From positions 1 through 64,000 of the forward strand of contig NZ_JAGIOK010000001.1 in the NCBI RefSeq assembly GCF_017876655.1: DNA of 64,000 nucleotides, in the 5' to 3' direction. This document shows, one piece after another, positions 13,183 to 21,944 of this stretch. The number at the start of each line of letters is the position of its first letter. The first letter of the stretch is position 1. The DNA comes from Microbacterium imperiale (GTDB taxonomy: Bacteria > Actinomycetota > Actinomycetes > Actinomycetales > Microbacteriaceae). The position numbers and the translations under genes are program-made. The notes beneath the pieces are model-generated. The model was not told where the DNA came from and searched no databases. It was given only the letters and a program-made list of their open reading frames with translations.

Positions 13183-14196
13183 TCATCCCTCTTGCGGGTA
13201 CCGCACGCCGATCTGCGCGCGGATGTCGTCGAGCACGCCCATGATCGCGACCGTCTCGGCGATCGGCAGGATGTCGCCGTCGATCCGCCCCGCAGCGACG
13301 AGCGCTTCCGCCTCGAGCGCCTGGAACTGCATGCCACGGCCCTCGATCTCGGTGCGGTACTCCTCGATGACGGTGCCGTCGGCGCCGGTGACGCGGAAGT
13401 CCGTCGCGCTGTACCAGACCCCGGAGATGTCGATGCGGCCGGCTGTCCCCACGATGTGGGCGGTGTTGGGGCCGGCAGCTCGGGACGACGACACCGTCGT
13501 CGATACAGCGCCGGACGGATGCGTCATGACCGTGGCGACCTCCGCGTCGGCGCCGGTCTCCTGCAGCCGGCCCAGCGCGCGCACCTGCGTCGGGATCCCC
13601 AGTACGTCGCAGGCGAACGACACCGGGTAGATGCCGAGGTCGAGCAGCGCCCCGCCGCCGAGCGCCAGATCGTTGAGCCGATGGGTCGGGTCGTCCGAGA
13701 TGCTCTGCGTGTGGTCGGCGAAGAGGGCTCGGACGTCGCCGATGGTGCCCGCCGCCACGATCTCACGCAGGCGCACCATGTGGGGCAGGTAGCGCGTCCA
13801 CATCGCCTCCATGACCAGCACGCCGGCGTCGGCCGCGAGATCGCGCAGGACGACCGCCTCGTCCCGCGTCAGCGTGAACGGCTTCTCGACCAGCACGTGC
13901 TTGCCGTGCTGGATCGCCAGAGCCGCCGCGTCGCGGTGCGCGGGGTGCGGGGTCGCGACGTAGATGATGTCGACCTCGGGGTCGGCGGCGAGCTGCTCGT
14001 ACGAGCCGTGGGCATGCGGGATGCCGTACTCCGCGGCGAAGCGCGACGCCGACTCCTCGGTGCGGGAGCCGACGGCGACGACGCGGCGGCCCGCCGTGAG
14101 CAGGTCGCGCGTGAACGCGTGGGCGATCCCGCCCGTCGCCAGGATGCCCCAGCGCAGGCCAGCGGGGGTGTGCTCGGAGCTCGTCTGATCAGTCAT
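13183..14196 (-). CDS. Gfo/Idh/MocA family oxidoreductase
   Basis: A 337-residue NAD(P)-dependent dehydrogenase. The Rossmann fold starts at about residue 14 (LRWGILATGGIAHAFTRDLL) and the family signature VEKPF lies in HVLVEKPFTLTRDEAVVL near residue 100, whose lysine is catalytic. The C-terminal alpha/beta domain runs from about 125. Overall it resembles the dihydrodiol or glucose-fructose oxidoreductase branch; the substrate is probably a sugar or inositol derivative but cannot be named. It ends at the bidirectional hairpin 13138-13182. Confidence 0.85.
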   Translation of the reverse strand: MTDQTSSEHTPAGLRWGILATGGIAHAFTRDLLTAGRRVVAVGSRTEESASRFAAEYGIPHAHGSYEQLAADPEVDIIYVATPHPAHRDAAALAIQHGKHVLVEKPFTLTRDEAVVLRDLAADAGVLVMEAMWTRYLPHMVRLREIVAAGTIGDVRALFADHTQSISDDPTHRLNDLALGGGALLDLGIYPVSFACDVLGIPTQVRALGRLQETGADAEVATVMTHPSGAVSTTVSSSRAAGPNTAHIVGTAGRIDISGVWYSATDFRVTGADGTVIEEYRTEIEGRGMQFQALEAEALVAAGRIDGDILPIAETVAIMGVLDDIRAQIGVRYPQEG

Positions 14197-14256
14197 ACCG
14201 CGAGCCTAGCCACGCAGCGGCTCGCAGCGGGGAGCGGGTTCGCGGCGCGCGAGCGC

Positions 14257-14781
14257 TCAGTGGTCGGGCCGGCGGCGCGGTGGAGTGTCGGACAAGCCGG
14301 TCAGGAACGCGACGATGGCGTCGGCGGTCGCGGTGATCTCCGGCCCGCGGCCGAAGGACCACCCGGCATCCGACGCGCGGACGGTGTGCCCCGCGATCGC
14401 GGCGCGGCGCGCGAACGGGGCGGATGCCGATGCGTGCAGCGCCACCGCCCCCGAGACCTCCGCGGGCAGCGGCGTTCCACCCGTCCCCGCACGGGCGAGA
14501 TAGGCGCGGGCGGCCGCGGTGAGGTCGCGGATGGTGCGCCGCCGTCCCGACGCGATCGCCGCGGCCAGTCCCGTCAGATCTCCGCCGGGCACCTGGTCGA
14601 GATCGCCTTCGAGCCCCGCCTCGCGCGCGAAGGCACGTGCGTCGCCCGGCGTCGCGTGTTCGAGGAGCGCAGCGGCGAGAAGGACGACCGCGCTCGTCTG
14701 CTCGCGGCGATCGGACGAGACGCCAGCATCGCCGCCGGGGGAGCGCTGGCTGAGCGGAAGGAACCGGCCGAGGTCGGACAT
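14257..14781 (-). CDS. hypothetical protein with an MDMPI-like C-terminus
   Basis: A 174-residue, alanine-rich protein of unknown function. Its C-terminal 40 residues (HTVRASDAGWSFGRGPEI) resemble the end of the C-terminal domain found in mycothiol-dependent maleylpyruvate isomerase-like proteins. The DinB-like metal-binding N-terminus is absent, so that enzyme activity is not expected. It has no signal peptide and no membrane segment. It may be co-transcribed with the oxidoreductase 60 bases downstream. The family hint is by eye only. Confidence 0.5.
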   Translation of the reverse strand: MSDLGRFLPLSQRSPGGDAGVSSDRREQTSAVVLLAAALLEHATPGDARAFAREAGLEGDLDQVPGGDLTGLAAAIASGRRRTIRDLTAAARAYLARAGTGGTPLPAEVSGAVALHASASAPFARRAAIAGHTVRASDAGWSFGRGPEITATADAIVAFLTGLSDTPPRRRPDH

Positions 14782-14808
14782 GTCGACAGCTTAGGGTCGT
14801 CGACGTCG

Positions 14809-14832
14809 TGTGACGCCGACACTCTCGTCACA
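14809..14832. promoter_or_regulatory. spaced inverted repeat upstream of the pentose regulator
   Basis: TGTGAC at 14809-14814 and GTCACA at 14827-14832 are inverted half-sites 12 bases apart. They match the half-site of the compact operators at 14852-14864 and 16024-16039. Confidence 0.35.
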
Positions 14833-14851
14833 TCGCTCGTGGGCTGACGTG

Positions 14852-14864
14852 TGTGACTGTCACA
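14852..14864. promoter_or_regulatory. LacI-type operator upstream of the pentose regulator
   Basis: TGTGACTGTCACA is a 13-bp inverted repeat about 95 bases before the LacI-type gene. It shares TGTGA/TCACA arms with the operator in front of the epimerase gene. Confidence 0.5.
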
Positions 14865-14915
14865 TCGCTTTTCGCGCTGCGCTCAGGAGACCCCGGTGCA
14901 TAATGGCTGGAGTCG

Positions 14916-14931
14916 ATGTGAACGTGCGCAT
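14916..14931. promoter_or_regulatory. second operator-like site at the pentose regulator
   Basis: ATGTGAACGTGCGCAT matches the epimerase operator ATGTGAACGGTCACAT at 13 of 16 positions. It lies 12 bases after a -10-like CATAAT (14899-14904) and just before the regulator start, the expected place for autorepression. Confidence 0.5.
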
Positions 14932-14946
14932 CGGCCCGGAGGAACC

Positions 14947-15954
14947 ATGAGCGAGGACGCCACGGGCCGTCGCCCGAGCATCCGCGATGTCGCGCGGCTG
15001 GCGGGAGTTTCGCATCAGACCGTCTCGCGCGTGCTGAACAACCACCCGAGTATCCGGGCCGAGACCAAGGAACGCGTGCTCGCCGTCATGGCCGAGCTCG
15101 ATTACAGCCCGAACCGGGCCGCGCGGGCTCTGGTCACGAGCCGATCCCACACCATCGGTGTGCTGACCTCGTCGGCCACCCAGTACGGCCCGGCCTCGTC
15201 CATCGCCGCGATCGAGGCGGCGGCGCGCGCCCGCGGATTCTGGGTGACGACGGCGAACGTGGATGCCGCGGACCCGAACTCGATCCAGGCGGGCCTGGCA
15301 CACTTGGTCGCGCAGGCTGTAGAGGGACTGGTCGTGATCGCACCGCAGGTGCGCGTCATCAGAGCCATCGCGGCGCAGTCGATCGGCATCCCGTACGTCA
15401 CGCTGCAGTCCACCGAGGTCGATCCAGGTCACGCGCTGTCGGTGGACCAGATCGCCGGGGCCCGCCTCGCCACGCGCCACCTCATCGAGCTCGGGCATCG
15501 GTCGATCTACCACATCGCCGGCCCCCAGGACTGGATCGAGGCCGAGGCGCGGATGCGCGGATTCCTCGAGGAGATGAGCGACTCCGACATCCCCACGACA
15601 GCGCCGGTGCTGGGGGATTGGACGGCCGAGTTCGGCTATTACGCCGGGCGCGAGCTGCTGCGCGTGCGCGACTTCACCGCGATCTTCTCGTCGAACGATC
15701 AGATGGCGCTCGGCCTCCTGCACGCGATCCGCGACGAAGGACTGGACTGTCCGCGCGACATCAGCATCGTCGGGTTCGACGACATCCCCGAGGCGGCGCA
15801 CTTCTGGCCGCCGCTGACGACGGTGCGTCAGGACTTCGCGGAACTCGGTCGGCGATGCGTCGATCTGCTGCTCGGGCAGGGCGAGGGCGAGGTCGAGCAG
15901 CCGGTGCTCCTGCCCGAGCTCGTCGTGCGCTCGTCGGCCGGTCCGCGGCGCTGA
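14947..15954 (+). CDS. LacI family regulator of the pentose locus
   Basis: A 335-residue repressor. The N-terminal helix-turn-helix with hinge (about 9-65: SIRDVARLAGVSHQTVSRVL) precedes a periplasmic-binding-protein-like sensor domain (about 70-330) with the usual IFSSNDQMALGLLHAI and IVGFDDIPEA motifs. The ATG at 14947 follows GGAGG. Operator-like sites sit before this gene and before the epimerase gene immediately downstream, so it probably controls itself, the epimerase and the transporter. The effector is probably L-arabinose or another monosaccharide carried by the ChvE system. Confidence 0.87.
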   Translation: MSEDATGRRPSIRDVARLAGVSHQTVSRVLNNHPSIRAETKERVLAVMAELDYSPNRAARALVTSRSHTIGVLTSSATQYGPASSIAAIEAAARARGFWVTTANVDAADPNSIQAGLAHLVAQAVEGLVVIAPQVRVIRAIAAQSIGIPYVTLQSTEVDPGHALSVDQIAGARLATRHLIELGHRSIYHIAGPQDWIEAEARMRGFLEEMSDSDIPTTAPVLGDWTAEFGYYAGRELLRVRDFTAIFSSNDQMALGLLHAIRDEGLDCPRDISIVGFDDIPEAAHFWPPLTTVRQDFAELGRRCVDLLLGQGEGEVEQPVLLPELVVRSSAGPRR

Positions 15955-15986
15955 GTCGCCGTTATCGATCCGAGACACGCCGGGAG

Positions 15987-16017
15987 TTGACAGTGCCGTT
16001 CGTGCGGTGGCTATAGT
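15987..16017 (+). promoter_or_regulatory. promoter of the epimerase/transporter operon
   Basis: A perfect -35, TTGACA at 15987-15992, is followed after 19 bases by TATAGT at 16012-16017. Transcription should start near 16024, inside the operator at 16024-16039. Confidence 0.7.
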
Positions 16018-16023
16018 GTCGCA

Positions 16024-16039
16024 ATGTGAACGGTCACAT
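16024..16039. promoter_or_regulatory. LacI-type operator over the epimerase transcription start
   Basis: ATGTGAACGGTCACAT has perfect 6-bp arms around a central CG step typical of LacI-family sites. Its position at the expected transcription start would block initiation. Confidence 0.7.
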
Positions 16040-16091
16040 CGACCGCACACGATCGAGGCCCGCCGACGGAGGCGGGCGAAGGAGCACTCGA

Positions 16092-16826
16092 GTGGCACGC
16101 AACGCAGCGATCAGCAGCGAGTATGTCGACGGCGTCAAGGCCGAGGTCGCGGTGGCGCGGGTTCGGGCTGAGGTGGCGTCGTTGCATGCGGAGCTGGTGC
16201 GGTACGGGCTGGTCGTGTGGACCGGGGGTAACGTGTCGGGTCGGGTTCCGGGGGCTGATCTTTTCGTGATCAAGCCGTCGGGGGTGTCGTATGACGATCT
16301 GGCTCCGGAGAACATGATCGTGTGTGATCTGGACGGCAATGTGGTGCCGGGGACGCCGGGTAGTGATCGGGCTCCCTCGAGTGACACGGCGGCTCATGCG
16401 TATGTGTATCGGAACATGCCCGAGGTGGGTGGTGTGGTGCACACGCATTCGACGTATGCGGTGGCGTGGGCGGCGCGGGGTGAGGAGATCCCGTGTGTGA
16501 TCACGGCGATGGCCGATGAGTTCGGGGGTCCGATTCCGGTGGGCCCGTTCGCGATCATCGGGGATGACTCGATCGGTCGGGGCATCGTGGAGACGTTGCG
16601 GGGTCATCGGTCGCGGGCGGTGCTGATGCAGAATCATGGGCCGTTCACGATCGGGTCGAGTGCGAAGGATGCGGTCAAGGCCGCGGTGATGGTCGAGGAC
16701 GTCGCCCGTACGGTGCACATCGCCCGGCAGGCGGGGGAGTTGATCCCGATCCCGCAGGAATCGATCGACAGGTTGTACGACCGGTACCAGAACGTTTACG
16801 GACAGACCACCGACGACCGCCGGTAG
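16092..16826 (+). CDS. araD: L-ribulose-5-phosphate 4-epimerase
   Basis: A 244-residue class II aldolase-fold enzyme. It converts L-ribulose 5-phosphate to D-xylulose 5-phosphate, the last step of L-arabinose breakdown. Visible motifs are GGNVSGR, KPSGVSY, SSDTAAHAYVYR and the zinc ligands VVHTHS and MQNHGPF. The GTG at 16092 follows GAAGGAG; the ATG at 16026 lies inside the operator and is rejected. From about 16145 to 16675 the codons end mostly in G or T (GGT, CAT, TAT, GAT), unlike the C-ending neighbours, so the inner part may have been acquired by recombination. araA and araB are not in this window. Confidence 0.88.
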   Translation: MARNAAISSEYVDGVKAEVAVARVRAEVASLHAELVRYGLVVWTGGNVSGRVPGADLFVIKPSGVSYDDLAPENMIVCDLDGNVVPGTPGSDRAPSSDTAAHAYVYRNMPEVGGVVHTHSTYAVAWAARGEEIPCVITAMADEFGGPIPVGPFAIIGDDSIGRGIVETLRGHRSRAVLMQNHGPFTIGSSAKDAVKAAVMVEDVARTVHIARQAGELIPIPQESIDRLYDRYQNVYGQTTDDRR

Positions 16827-16890
16827 CCCCGCACCGGGGCGCGGTCACCATTTCCCACCAAGACAGTGAAGTCACTGGAAAGGACACACA

Positions 16891-18018
16891 GTGAACAGCA
16901 AGAAGTTCCTGTTCGCCGCGGCGACGCTCGCCGTCGGCGCGATCACGCTCTCCGGCTGCGCCGGAAACTCCGGCGGAGGCTCCGGAGAGGGTGAGGGCGG
17001 CGGCGCCCTCATCGGCGTCGCGATGCCGACCAAGAGCTCGGAGCGCTGGATCCAGGACGGCGACGCCGTCAAGAAGGCGCTGGAGGACCAGGGCTACACC
17101 GTCGACCTGCAGTACGCCGAGGACGACATCCCCACGCAGGTCAACCAGATCGAGAACATGATCACCAAGGGCGCCGAAGCGCTCATCGTGGCTTCGATCG
17201 ACGGCACGACCCTCACCGAGGCGCTGCAGAACGCCGCTGACGCCGACATCCCCGTCATCGCCTACGACCGTCTGATCGTCGGCACCGAGAACGTCGACTA
17301 CTACGCGACCTTCGACAACTTCCTCGTCGGCCAGCAGCAGGCCTGGACGCTCCTGAACGGCCTCGGCCTCACCGACCTCGAGGGCAACCCCACCGAGGGC
17401 GCGCCGGCCGGACCGTTCAACATCGAGCTCTTCGCGGGTTCGCTCGACGACAACAACGCGTTCTTCTTCTTCGACGGCGCGATGGACGTCCTCAAGCCCT
17501 TCATCGACGACGGCACCCTCGTCGTGAAGTCGGGCCAGACCGACATCGAGCAGGCCGCCACGCTGCGCTGGGACGGCGAGACCGCCCAGAGCCGCATGGA
17601 GGACATCCTCACGGCGAACTACTCCGACGGCACGCAGGTCGACGCCGTCCTGTCGCCCTACGACGGCATCTCGCGCGGCATCATCTCGGCGCTCGAGGGC
17701 GCCGGCTACGCCGTCGGCGAGGAGTGGCCGATCATCTCGGGCCAGGACGCCGAGGTCGACTCGGTCAAGGCGATCCTCGCGGACGAGCAGTACGCGACGA
17801 TCTTCAAGGACACGCGTGAGCTCGCCAAGGTCGCGGCCGACATGGCCGTTGCCGCGCTCAACGACGAAGAGCCCGAGATCAACGACACCGAGACGTACGA
17901 CAACGACGTGAAGGTCGTCCCGTCGTACCTGCTCTCGCCCGTGCCCGTCGTCAAGGACAACGTGCAGTCGGCCCTGGTCGACACCGGCTACTGGACGGCG
18001 GAGGAGCTCGGCCTCTGA
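16891..18018 (+). CDS. chvE: ChvE-type monosaccharide-binding lipoprotein
   Basis: A 375-residue ABC transporter binding protein. It has a lipoprotein signal with lipobox LSGC (C23) and then a glycine-rich linker. The mature part is a type I periplasmic-binding fold (about 38-370) with the ChvE pattern [16 protein letters not shown] and VIAYDRLI. Relatives bind arabinose, xylose, galactose or glucose. The GTG at 16891 follows GGAAAGGA. It lies 64 bases after the epimerase gene and is followed by a GC-rich hairpin that may keep the binding protein more abundant than the rest of the transporter. The exact sugar is uncertain; araD suggests L-arabinose. Confidence 0.88.
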   Translation: MNSKKFLFAAATLAVGAITLSGCAGNSGGGSGEGEGGGALIGVAMPTKSSERWIQDGDAVKKALEDQGYTVDLQYAEDDIPTQVNQIENMITKGAEALIVASIDGTTLTEALQNAADADIPVIAYDRLIVGTENVDYYATFDNFLVGQQQAWTLLNGLGLTDLEGNPTEGAPAGPFNIELFAGSLDDNNAFFFFDGAMDVLKPFIDDGTLVVKSGQTDIEQAATLRWDGETAQSRMEDILTANYSDGTQVDAVLSPYDGISRGIISALEGAGYAVGEEWPIISGQDAEVDSVKAILADEQYATIFKDTRELAKVAADMAVAALNDEEPEINDTETYDNDVKVVPSYLLSPVPVVKDNVQSALVDTGYWTAEELGL

Positions 18019-18044
18019 GCCGCGGCATCCGTCGACCCTGATCG

Positions 18045-18076
18045 GCGGCGGCGGGGGCAGCAGCCCCCGCCGCCGC
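18045..18076 (+). other. intercistronic GC-rich hairpin
   Basis: A perfect 14-bp stem (18045-18058 with 18063-18076, loop AGCA) lies between the binding-protein and ATPase genes. It has no T-run, so it is more likely an mRNA-stabilising or partly attenuating hairpin than a full terminator. Confidence 0.6.
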
Positions 18077-18113
18077 ACCGACCCACCATCCACCCCACAA
18101 GGAAGTCGGAGAC

Positions 18114-19643
18114 GTGAGCGAAACCATCCTCGAGATGCGCGGAATCACCAAGACATTCCCCGGCGTCAAAGCGCTCTCGAATGTGAACCTCGCCGTCCAG
18201 CGCGGCGAGATCCACGCGATCTGCGGCGAGAACGGCGCCGGGAAGTCGACCCTCATGAAGGTGCTGTCGGGTGTGTACCCGCACGGCACCTACGACGGCG
18301 AGATCGTCTACGCGGGCGACACCGTCGAGTTCAAGAACCTGCGCGACAGCGAGGCGCGCGGCATCGTCATCATCCACCAGGAGCTGGCCCTCAGCCCCTA
18401 CCTGTCGATCGCCGAGAACATCTTCCTCAACAACGAGCGCCGGGGTGCCGGCGGCCTCATCGACTGGAACAAGACCAACTTCGCGGCGGCCGAGCTGCTG
18501 CGCCGCGTCGGGCTCAAGGAGAACCCGACCACGAAGGTCAACCAGATCGGTGTCGGCAAGCAGCAGCTCGTCGAGATCGCCAAGGCGCTGTCGAAGGAGG
18601 TCAAGCTCCTCATCCTCGACGAGCCGACCGCGGCCCTGAACGACGAGGACTCCGACCACCTGCTCGACCTGATCCTCAGCCTGCGCGAGCAGGGCATCAC
18701 GTCGATCATCATCAGCCACAAGCTGAACGAGATCAAGAAGGTCGCCGACAGCGTCACGGTCATCCGCGACGGCAAGACGATCGAGACGATCTCGAAGAAC
18801 GACGTCACCGAGGACCGCATCATCAAGGACATGGTGGGGCGCGACCTCGAGCATCGGTACCCGGACCACGAGCCGCAGATCGGCGAAGAGCTGCTGCGTG
18901 TCGAGAACTGGACCGCCCACCACCCGCAGGACCCGACCCGCGTCGTCGTCGACGACGTGTCGATCACGGTCCGTGCGGGCGAGATCGTCGGCATCGCCGG
19001 CCTCATGGGCGCCGGTCGCACCGAGTTCGCGATGAGCCTGTTCGGCCACAGCTACGGCACGCGGATCTCGGGCAAGGTCTTCATGCGCGGCAAGGAGATC
19101 CGCACGCGGACGGTGTCGGAGGCCATCGCCAACGGGCTCGCCTACGCGACCGAGGACCGCAAGACCTACGGGCTGAACCTCATCGAGGACATCAAGCGGA
19201 ACATCTCGATGGCCTCGTTGAAGAAGCTCGAGAAGGCCGGCCTGGTGGACGACAACGAGGAGTTCTCGGTCGCGAACCAGTACCGCAAGAGCATGAACAT
19301 CAAGGCGCCCACGGTGCTGGCCAAGACCGGGAAGCTCTCGGGCGGCAACCAGCAGAAGGTCGTGCTGTCGAAGTGGATCTACTCCGACCCGGAGGTGCTG
19401 ATCCTCGACGAGCCGACCCGCGGCATCGACGTCGGTGCGAAGTACGAGATCTACACGATCATCAACAAGCTCGCGGCAGCGGGGAAGGGGATCATCGTGA
19501 TCTCGTCCGAGCTGCCGGAGCTGCTCGGCATCTCGGACCGGGTGTACGCCCTCTCGGAGGGTCGCATCACGGGCGAGATGCCCATCGCCGACGCCACACC
19601 CGAGTCGGTCCTCAAACTCATGACCATGGAGAAGCCCCGCTGA
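18114..19643 (+). CDS. gguA: multiple monosaccharide ABC transporter ATPase
   Basis: A 509-residue protein with two nucleotide-binding domains, as in all ABC sugar importers of the ribose/xylose class. The first has Walker [10 protein letters not shown] (38-46) and [11 protein letters not shown]. The second has a degenerate P-loop (GLMGAGRTE), [14 protein letters not shown] and [13 protein letters not shown]. It drives sugar uptake with the flanking binding protein and permease. The start is the GTG at 18114 after GGAAGTCGGAG. The N-terminus [20 protein letters not shown] is typical of the GguA/MmsA subfamily. Confidence 0.9.
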   Translation: MSETILEMRGITKTFPGVKALSNVNLAVQRGEIHAICGENGAGKSTLMKVLSGVYPHGTYDGEIVYAGDTVEFKNLRDSEARGIVIIHQELALSPYLSIAENIFLNNERRGAGGLIDWNKTNFAAAELLRRVGLKENPTTKVNQIGVGKQQLVEIAKALSKEVKLLILDEPTAALNDEDSDHLLDLILSLREQGITSIIISHKLNEIKKVADSVTVIRDGKTIETISKNDVTEDRIIKDMVGRDLEHRYPDHEPQIGEELLRVENWTAHHPQDPTRVVVDDVSITVRAGEIVGIAGLMGAGRTEFAMSLFGHSYGTRISGKVFMRGKEIRTRTVSEAIANGLAYATEDRKTYGLNLIEDIKRNISMASLKKLEKAGLVDDNEEFSVANQYRKSMNIKAPTVLAKTGKLSGGNQQKVVLSKWIYSDPEVLILDEPTRGIDVGAKYEIYTIINKLAAAGKGIIVISSELPELLGISDRVYALSEGRITGEMPIADATPESVLKLMTMEKPR

Positions 19644-19665
19644 CGGGGGCGCAGGAGATCCACGA

Positions 19666-20898
19666 ATGTCTCAGAACGCTACCGGCCCCGAAACCGCCGC
19701 CGGCGGGGCCATCAACCCCACAGAGAACCGCTTCACGCGGTGGCTCGGCCACATCCTGGCCGACCTCGGCAAGAACGGCATCTTCATCGCGCTGATCGCG
19801 GTGGTCGCCCTCTTCGCCATCCTCACCAACGGCATCCTGCTGCGCCCGCAGAACCTGTCGAACCTCGTGGTGCAGAACGGCTACATCCTCGTCCTGGCGA
19901 TCGGCATGGTGATGATCATCATCGCCGGCCACATCGACCTGTCGGTCGGATCGGTCGCCGCCTTCATCGGCGCCGTCTCGGGCGTGTTCGCCGTCAAGAT
20001 GGGGATGCCGTGGTGGCTCGCCATCGTCCTGTCGCTCCTCATCGGCGCGCTGGTCGGCGCCTGGCAGGGCTTCTGGGTCGCCTTCGTCGGCATACCGGCG
20101 TTCATCGTGACGCTCGCGGGCATGCTGATCTTCCGAGGGCTCGCGCTCGTGGTGCTCGGCAACGCCAACATCGGCTCGTTCCCGACGGAGTACCGAGCCC
20201 TCGGCAACGGGTTCCTCGCGGGGTTGTTCGGCGAGTCCGAACCGGATCTGTTCACGCTCCTCATCGGCGCGGTGGGCATCGTCGCGCTCGTCGTGCAGCA
20301 GTGGCGCACCCGTAGCGGCCGTCAGAAGTACGACCAGCAGGTGGAGCCGCTCGTGTGGTTCGTGGCGAAGCTCGTGCTCATCTCGCTCGTCATCGGATGG
20401 TTCACCTGGGCGCTGGCCTCGTACAAGGGCATCCCGGTCACCCTCATCGTGCTCGCCGTCCTCGTGCTCGTCTACGGCATCGTGATGAACCGCACCGTGT
20501 TCGGCCGGCACATCTACGCGATCGGCGGCAACCGTCACGCCGCCGAACTGTCGGGCATCAAGACGCGTCGCGTCGACTTCTGGCTGTTCGTCAACATGGG
20601 CGTGCTCGCGGCTCTCGCGGGCCTGATCTTCACCGCACGTCTGAACCTCGCCGGACCCAAGGCCGGTGACGGCTTCGAGCTCGAGGCGATCTCGGCCGCG
20701 TTCATCGGCGGCGCTGCGGTGCAGGGCGGCGTCGGCACGATCGGTGGCGCCATCATCGGTGGTCTCATCATCGGTGTGCTGAACAACGGCATGTCGATCA
20801 TGGGTATCGGCATCGAATGGCAGCAGGCCGTGAAGGGCCTCGTGCTGCTGCTGGCCGTCGCCTTCGACGTCTACAACAAGCGGCGTTCGGGCAACTGA
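19666..20898 (+). CDS. gguB: multiple monosaccharide ABC transporter permease
   Basis: A 410-residue membrane protein with about ten helices. It carries the signature of the ribose/xylose permease family: GHIDLSVGSVAAFIGAVSG near residue 85 and AIGGNRHAAELSGI in the loop that contacts the ATPase. An extra hydrophilic stretch of about 70 residues (around EYRALGNGF to GRQKYDQQ) is usual in GguB/MmsB but not in RbsC. The ATG at 19666 follows CAGGAG, 22 bases after the ATPase gene. It is the last gene of the operon, before a hairpin at 20915-20957. Confidence 0.9.
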   Translation: MSQNATGPETAAGGAINPTENRFTRWLGHILADLGKNGIFIALIAVVALFAILTNGILLRPQNLSNLVVQNGYILVLAIGMVMIIIAGHIDLSVGSVAAFIGAVSGVFAVKMGMPWWLAIVLSLLIGALVGAWQGFWVAFVGIPAFIVTLAGMLIFRGLALVVLGNANIGSFPTEYRALGNGFLAGLFGESEPDLFTLLIGAVGIVALVVQQWRTRSGRQKYDQQVEPLVWFVAKLVLISLVIGWFTWALASYKGIPVTLIVLAVLVLVYGIVMNRTVFGRHIYAIGGNRHAAELSGIKTRRVDFWLFVNMGVLAALAGLIFTARLNLAGPKAGDGFELEAISAAFIGGAAVQGGVGTIGGAIIGGLIIGVLNNGMSIMGIGIEWQQAVKGLVLLLAVAFDVYNKRRSGN

Positions 20899-20914
20899 CC
20901 CGACACCACCAGCG

Positions 20915-20957
20915 GCGCCCCGGCCGCGAGACCTGCGGGTCTCGCCGACCGGGGCGC
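20915..20957. terminator. hairpin terminator after the monosaccharide transporter
   Basis: A long stem of two blocks (GCGCCCCGG with CCGGGGCGC, and GCGAGACC with GGTCTCGC) around a short loop lies between the convergent permease and oxidoreductase genes. There is no strong T-run; it is probably a bidirectional terminator. Confidence 0.6.
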
Positions 20958-20982
20958 TGCGGCGTTCCGGGAAGAGGCGCCG

Positions 20983-21924
20983 TCAGGGGATCAGGACGAT
21001 CTTGCCGGGAGTGTGCGCGGCCACGAGCCGGTGGGCCTCGGCCGCGTCCGCGAGCGGGAGCTCGGGTCCGAGCTCGACGCGGAAGGCGCCCGCCGCGAGC
21101 AGTGCCGCGACGACCGGGATCGCCTCGGCGCGCCACGCGAGCTGCTGCGCGGTGAGCGGCTCGGGGCTGCCGCCCGAGAACGCGCGGATGCCGAGGCCCG
21201 CGGCATCCGCGCCCCGCACGATCGTCGCGATGCGTGATCGATCGGCGACGAGCTCGATCGACGACGAAAGCGCTTCATCGGTGCCGGCGCAGTCGAGGGC
21301 GACGGTGACCCCCTGGGGCGCGACGGCGCGGACGCGGTCGGCGAGACCCTCCCCGTAAGCGACGGGCGTGCCGCCGAGGTCGCGCACCCGGTCCGCGCGC
21401 GCCTCGCTCGCGGTGGCCACGACCGCAGCACCGCGCAGGCGTGCGAACTGGATCGCGGCCTGACCCACCGATCCCGAACCACCGTGGACGAGGAGGGTGT
21501 CGGAGGGGCCGACATCGAGCGACCGCAGCGCCTGATACGCCGTCGCGACCGGGATCCCCAGCGCTGCGCCGACGGCCGGCGAGACGCCGGCCGGCAGCGG
21601 AACGAGCATGTCGGGGGTCGCGATGATGTCGGTGGCGTACACGCCGCGCGCACCGAAGATCGCGACCTCATCGCCGACGCGGAATCCCTCGACATCGGCT
21701 CCGACCTCTGTCACGACGCCCGCGCCGTCGTTGCCGATGCGTCGCGGCGTCGTGATGGTCGCCGACGGACGCAGGCCCGCCCGCAGCTTGTGGTCGATCG
21801 GGTTCACGCCCACCGCGGTGACGCGGAGGCGCACCTCGCCGGGTCCCGGCTCGGGAACGTCGATGTCGTGGAGGGCGAGGACCTCGGGTCCGCCGAACTC
21901 GGAGTACGTCACTGCCTGTGCCAT
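20983..21924 (-). CDS. NADP-dependent quinone oxidoreductase-like protein (MDR family)
   Basis: A 313-residue zinc-free medium-chain dehydrogenase/reductase. The catalytic GroES-like half has GVNPIDHKLRAG and GNDGAGVVTEVG. The nucleotide-binding half has VHGGSGSVGQAAIQFARLRG, an AxxGxxG-type NADPH site as in QOR/zeta-crystallin enzymes. The structural zinc cysteines of alcohol dehydrogenases are absent. It probably reduces quinones or enones. It is in the same direction as, and 20 bases downstream of, hrpA. The substrate is unknown. Confidence 0.83.
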   Translation of the reverse strand: MAQAVTYSEFGGPEVLALHDIDVPEPGPGEVRLRVTAVGVNPIDHKLRAGLRPSATITTPRRIGNDGAGVVTEVGADVEGFRVGDEVAIFGARGVYATDIIATPDMLVPLPAGVSPAVGAALGIPVATAYQALRSLDVGPSDTLLVHGGSGSVGQAAIQFARLRGAAVVATASEARADRVRDLGGTPVAYGEGLADRVRAVAPQGVTVALDCAGTDEALSSSIELVADRSRIATIVRGADAAGLGIRAFSGGSPEPLTAQQLAWRAEAIPVVAALLAAGAFRVELGPELPLADAAEAHRLVAAHTPGKIVLIP

Positions 21925-21944
21925 GACGCCACGCTATCGAGTCC

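Noticed and set aside
16026..16091. Upstream ATG start for araD.
   Set aside because: It lies inside the operator and at the expected transcription start; the GTG at 16092 has a good ribosome binding site.
18045..18076. Intrinsic terminator between the ChvE-type and GguA-type genes.
   Set aside because: No T-run follows and the ATPase and permease must be expressed with the binding protein; called an intercistronic hairpin instead.
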